Source of the DNA: Brienomyrus brachyistius
Lineage: Eukaryota > Chordata > Actinopteri > Osteoglossiformes > Mormyridae
NCBI RefSeq assembly: GCF_023856365.1
Contig: NC_064555.1
Span: 11,249,754 to 11,313,753 of the forward strand
Direction of reading: 5' to 3'
DNA length: 64,000 nucleotides
The position numbers were made by a program, and so were the translations under genes. The notes under the pieces were generated by a model. That model was given only the letters and a program-made list of their open reading frames with translations. It did not search any database and was not told the DNA's origin. Positions within the stretch are counted from its first letter, which is position 1; every line of letters starts with the position of its first letter. This document shows positions 61,653 through 64,000 of the stretch, piece after piece.

Positions 61653-62773
61653 GTGTGTATCTCCACTGCATGGCAATGTCCATGTGTTGTGTGTGTGTGT
61701 GTAGGTGGGTTTGTGTAGATCACATTTTGGAACCAAAATGTCCCCAAAGTGCGGTAAAACCTGAAACTTTCTTACTTTTGAGGACATTTTTCAGGTCCCC
61801 ATTTGGATAACCTCAGGATTATAAATATCCGTGAATGCAATCAAAAAAGTAAAAGTGGCAAAAGTCTTGTTAACCAAAAGTAACCAAACAAAATACATTA
61901 CGGCTGGGTAGGGGTTCAGGGTGTCATAATTGGGATTAGGGTTTTTCCCATATAAATGAATGAAAGGTCCCCATTTAGATAGGTACGTCAACATGCATGT
62001 GTGTGTGGGTTATGTAAACATTACATTATTAGGACCAAATATCCCCACAATGTGATAAAACACCTGTTATTTTGTTATTTTGACGTTGTGGGCTATGGAG
62101 TCTGTCCCCGCAAGGGAAAACTCAATCTTATAAAAATCTATGACTGCAATCAAAAAACTACAAATGCCAAAAATCTTTTGTTTGGTTACTTATGGTAAAG
62201 GTTATGGCTCGGTAGGGGTTAAGGTTGTCATTGTTGGTATTAGGGTTTTTCTCATAGAAATGACTGGAGAGTCCCCTCAAAGATATGAATACAAATGCGA
62301 GTGTGTGTGCGTGTGTCTGTGTGTATGTGTGTGTGTGTGTATTTATATGCTGAAATATATGTGAGCCATGATTGAAGAGCAAGTTTCCAAAACTCATTCA
62401 GTCCATGGGATACGCTAAACTGAGTGAGTCTTGGTTCCCAACAGGGCCGCTGATGGGGGAGAAACCAGGTCAGTGGTCCCCAGCCCCTGGGTGAAGAGGG
62501 ACCCCAAAAGGGCCCTCTAATATTTAAATAATCTGATGGAATAATTTGTCAAAAATCCATATTTGAAACTTGTGAATCACGCAAAAGCTTGTTATTTTTC
62601 ATATTCCTGATTTTCCCTGACACATTCTAACTTGGAAATCATGTACTGGAGAACAGAGATAAGTAGCAGAGCAAAAGTTGAACAGATGGAACTATTTTGT
62701 ACTTCAATAACATTTAGTGCATCAGTGAATATCTTTTTGCTTATGTATCCATATTTCTGTATTGGAAAATTAA

Positions 62774-63137
62774 ATCCATCCATCCATCCATCCATTTTCC
62801 AAACCGCTTATCCTATTGGGTCGCGGGGGGTCCGGAGCCTATCCCGGAATCAATGGGCACGAGGCAGGGAACAACCCAGGATGGGGGGCCAGCCCATCGC
62901 AGGGCACACTCACACACCATTCACTCACACACGCACACCTACGGGCAATTCAGCAACTCCAATTAGCCTCAGCATGTTTTTGGACTGTGGGGGGAAACCG
63001 GAGTACCCGGAGGAAACCCCACGACGACATGGGGAGAACATGCAAACTCCGCACACATGTGACCCAGGCGGAGACTCGAACCCGGGTCCCAGAGGTGTGA
63101 GGCGACAGTGCTAACCACTGCACCACCATGCCGCCCC
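62774..63137 (-). repeat. Full-length GGAT-tailed tRNA-derived SINE
   Basis: Read on the minus strand it starts GGGGCGGCATGGTGGTGCAG (A box region GTGGTGCAGTGGTTAGCAC) and has the B box GGTTCGAGTCTCC. The body follows (TTTGCATGTTCTCCCCATGT; GGTTTCCTCCGGGTACTCCG), and it ends GGATAAGCGGTTTGGAAAAT(GGAT)n. It is the reference copy for the fragments at 7125, 11469, 28190, 28560, 35022 and 45820, and resembles DANA/mermaid-type fish SINEs from memory. Confidence 0.9.
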
Positions 63138-63896
63138 CTGAAAATTAAATCTATAACCAATATTCTTCTGTCTAATATTGCCGTGCCAGCACTTATTAGC
63201 AGAATATCGTTTTTTATTCTGTGGAAAATGAAAGATTGATATCCTGGCTGGATTTAATAATGAATTTTAAACATATCGTGGGTCGTATAAATAAAATATA
63301 AATAATAATCTGTAACTCATTTTGACAGCACTCAATCCCCCTATAACTAATATATGAACTTGTTCGTCCTCCATTATTTTGTTGTAGTGTTGTAGTTAAA
63401 TTATGGATTAAGTTTATCCTTCCAGCTTTTTACAACTTTCATAATTATTTTGCATAATGGTCCCAGTTCCTGTTGTGCGGTGTGAAAACAACACACGAAA
63501 GTGGCCAGGAGCTACAAAAGTCCCCGGTTGAGATGTTCCAGGAGCTTTGGTGTGAAAGCAGTGACTATTCGACCACCACCCTAGTCTGGAGTAGAGATTA
63601 AAAAAGGGTTCTGGAACAACCTCTGAGGAACTACGAGTACAATCAGGCCAAGTTCTTGTGGTGTAAACACAACAAAAAGGTTGGAAAAAGGTTCTGGTTC
63701 TTAAAAAAAGTTCATGTAGTGTGGAAGTTTATGAGAACTTTTTTGTTGTGTGCAAGTAGAATGTGTTGTGTGTGCATTATAGCCAATCGGTAACCTGTGC
63801 TCAGTTGATAAATGGTGGGCGAGCGGGTGGGTAACTTGGAGATCTTGTCTTTTATGCACTTACTATATTTTATCATGATTTGTACTTGATCACATG

Positions 63897-64000
63897 CTCA
63901 GCAGATAGAGTGGTGGCTCTGAGGCTAGGGATCTGTCCCAGCAGTCAGATGGTTGCTGGATCGAATTTTGTGAAGGCTAGGAGTGATCCTACTCTGTTGG
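63897..64000 (+). repeat. Possible SINE head cut by the window edge
   Basis: gcagatagagtggtggctct resembles an A box region, and gatggttgctggatcgaatt, spaced as a B box, follows about 45 bp later. Truncated by the window, so family and extent are unknown. Confidence 0.4.

Larger units (their letters stand above)
61653..64000 (+). other. ash1l: ash1l intron 14, 5' part
   Basis: It begins gtgtgt and runs off the window. A fish repeat occurs twice in a row near 61725-61985 and 62020-62290 (ggaccaaatatccccacaat; tttggttacttatggtaaag). A full SINE (62774-63137), a tandem of aggttctgg-type sequence near 63480-63720, and a SINE-like head at the very end follow. Confidence 0.7.

Noticed and set aside
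62445..62472. Possible extra ash1l micro-exon between cccaacag and gtcagt
   Set aside because: The encoded stretch contains a stop in the phase needed after exon 14 or does not match the known ASH1L sequence following GNIKSD.
63040..63137. tRNA gene on the minus strand
   Set aside because: This is the tRNA-like head of the full-length SINE at 62774-63137.

Overview
The window is nuclear DNA of a ray-finned fish. This rests on two vertebrate intron-containing genes embedded in a dense set of fish-type transposons: CR1-like, Rex3/RTE-like and RTE-like LINEs, tRNA-derived SINEs with (GGAT)n tails, Tc1, hAT-, pogo- and piggyBac-like elements, and gypsy-like LTR elements. The introns are short for a vertebrate. 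I cannot name the species.

Layout. (1) 1-4360, plus strand: the last six coding exons and 3' UTR of scamp3, a four-pass secretory carrier membrane protein. The N-terminal exons lie left of the window, and a CR1-like LINE fills the first 1.4 kb of the intron. (2) 4360-25700: no host gene seen, a transposon field. It holds a broken Tc1 element, a broken RTE-like LINE, two non-autonomous LTR elements (14462-16012 plus strand, 19960-23035 minus strand) each inserted into an older DNA transposon, several MITEs, and a 50-bp satellite. (3) 25600-27420: CpG-rich DNA with a YY1-type initiator motif and a strong splice donor, the probable ash1l promoter and non-coding first exon. (4) 33294-61652, plus strand: fourteen coding exons of ash1l, a histone H3K36 methyltransferase, about 2,345 residues. 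They cover the long AT-hook N-terminal part, AWS, SET and post-SET domains. The bromodomain, PHD and BAH exons lie right of the window. (5) The ash1l introns carry a large foldback element, nested transposons, a Rex3-like LINE and a solo LTR.

The most unusual structure is in the ash1l introns around the SET-coding exons. Intron 8 begins with about 27 tandem 33-bp units, each repeating the end of exon 8 together with its 5' splice site. Intron 13 repeats the exon 13/intron 13 junction at a 117-bp period. Intron 4 is almost completely filled by a 39-bp minisatellite. Decoy donors in intron 8 would all lead to an immediate in-frame stop.

Second in interest are the two LTR elements. They share ends, leader and a proline-rich reading frame with the same hydrophobic C-terminus, and lack any visible reverse transcriptase or integrase, so they look like one non-autonomous family with a private protein. 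Exon borders were placed by hand from splice consensus, reading-frame phase and remembered family sequences; no alignment could be run.
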